From positions 1 through 41,486 of the forward strand of contig CAKZKQ010000361.1 of the NCBI GenBank assembly GCA_937123825.1: DNA of 41,486 nt, given 5' to 3'. Of this stretch, positions 41,342 through 41,486 are shown in pieces. The notes below the pieces were generated by a model that was given only the letters and a program-made list of their open reading frames with translations, did no database searches and was not told the origin of the DNA. Made by a program: the position numbers and the translations under genes. Numbering within the stretch: position 1 is the first letter of the stretch; each line of letters begins with the position of its first letter. The DNA is from an uncultured Pseudomonadota bacterium. Lineage in GTDB: Bacteria > Myxococcota_A > Bradymonadia > Bradymonadales > GCA-2716585.

Positions 41342-41486
41342 CATCGAGCCCTCAAGCCGCCCCAAAGCCCATCCAAGCGCCAAAAAGCGGGGGCATGAGG
41401 GGGCGGCAGCCCATAGGCGCCAAATTAAGAAGTGATGTAGGTTGTCAAAACGAAAAACGGCAGGTAGGGACCCAGGGTACTAAACC
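41342..41486. other. Right end of window, no gene
   Basis: About 145 nt to the window edge. Apart from the G-rich partial element, I see no supported reading frame or RNA. Confidence 0.4.

Overview
The window is GC-rich, coding-dense DNA that looks chromosomal and most resembles a Myxococcota/Bradymonadales-type bacterium (the old delta-proteobacterial group). The reasons are three large or mid-sized Ser/Thr protein kinases, many predicted lipoproteins, Asp/Asn-rich linkers, Cys-rich 'CGNDxCEEGE' motifs, FG-GAP/VCBS and HEAT repeats, and a metalloprotease with a MYXO-CTERM-like tail. This placement is an inference. I recognised no rRNA, tRNA, CRISPR array, insertion sequence or phage gene.

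Layout. 1-1.7 kb: the end of an FG-GAP protein, a strong hairpin, then a 67-residue RiPP-precursor-like peptide followed by an HPr-kinase-like gene. 1.95-3.9 kb: dnaK with a structured leader, then an AT-richer stretch of about 960 bp without a gene. 4.8-9.65 kb: a TetR regulator converging on a small lipoprotein, then a minus-strand operon (HEAT-repeat protein, SUMF1-fold lipoprotein, unknown lipoprotein). 10-13.6 kb: queG, an N-formylglutamate amidohydrolase-like gene and a YihY-type membrane protein joined by 4-nt overlaps, with a convergent DUF465/YdcH gene. 14.5-23.9 kb, all minus strand: a matrixin-like protease fused to a second exported domain, a two-helix membrane protein translationally coupled to a 1260-residue kinase/ATPase/TPR protein, and a VIT-VWA protein. 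24.2-28 kb: a 1269-residue lipoprotein with 14 FG-GAP-like repeats. 28.1-29.1 kb: two B-box zinc-finger membrane proteins.

29.4-37.6 kb holds the most distinctive region: five paralogous Cys-rich lipoproteins (one minus, four plus) surrounding a second kinase/ATPase/TPR protein of 1185 residues. The innermost flanking copies share a perfect 53-nt inverted repeat. 37.6-39.2 kb: a sigma-70-family factor overlapping a third Ser/Thr kinase. 39.4-41.3 kb: an exported EEP-family lipoprotein overlapping a YndJ-like membrane protein, followed by paired hairpins.

How it may fit together: many products are predicted to act at the cell envelope or to sense and signal (kinases, sigma factor, TetR). The two candidates for something undescribed are the precursor peptide plus HPr-like kinase at the left, which could be a minimal peptide-phosphorylation system, and the five-lipoprotein/kinase locus at 29-38 kb. 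Both are inferences from sequence motifs and gene order.
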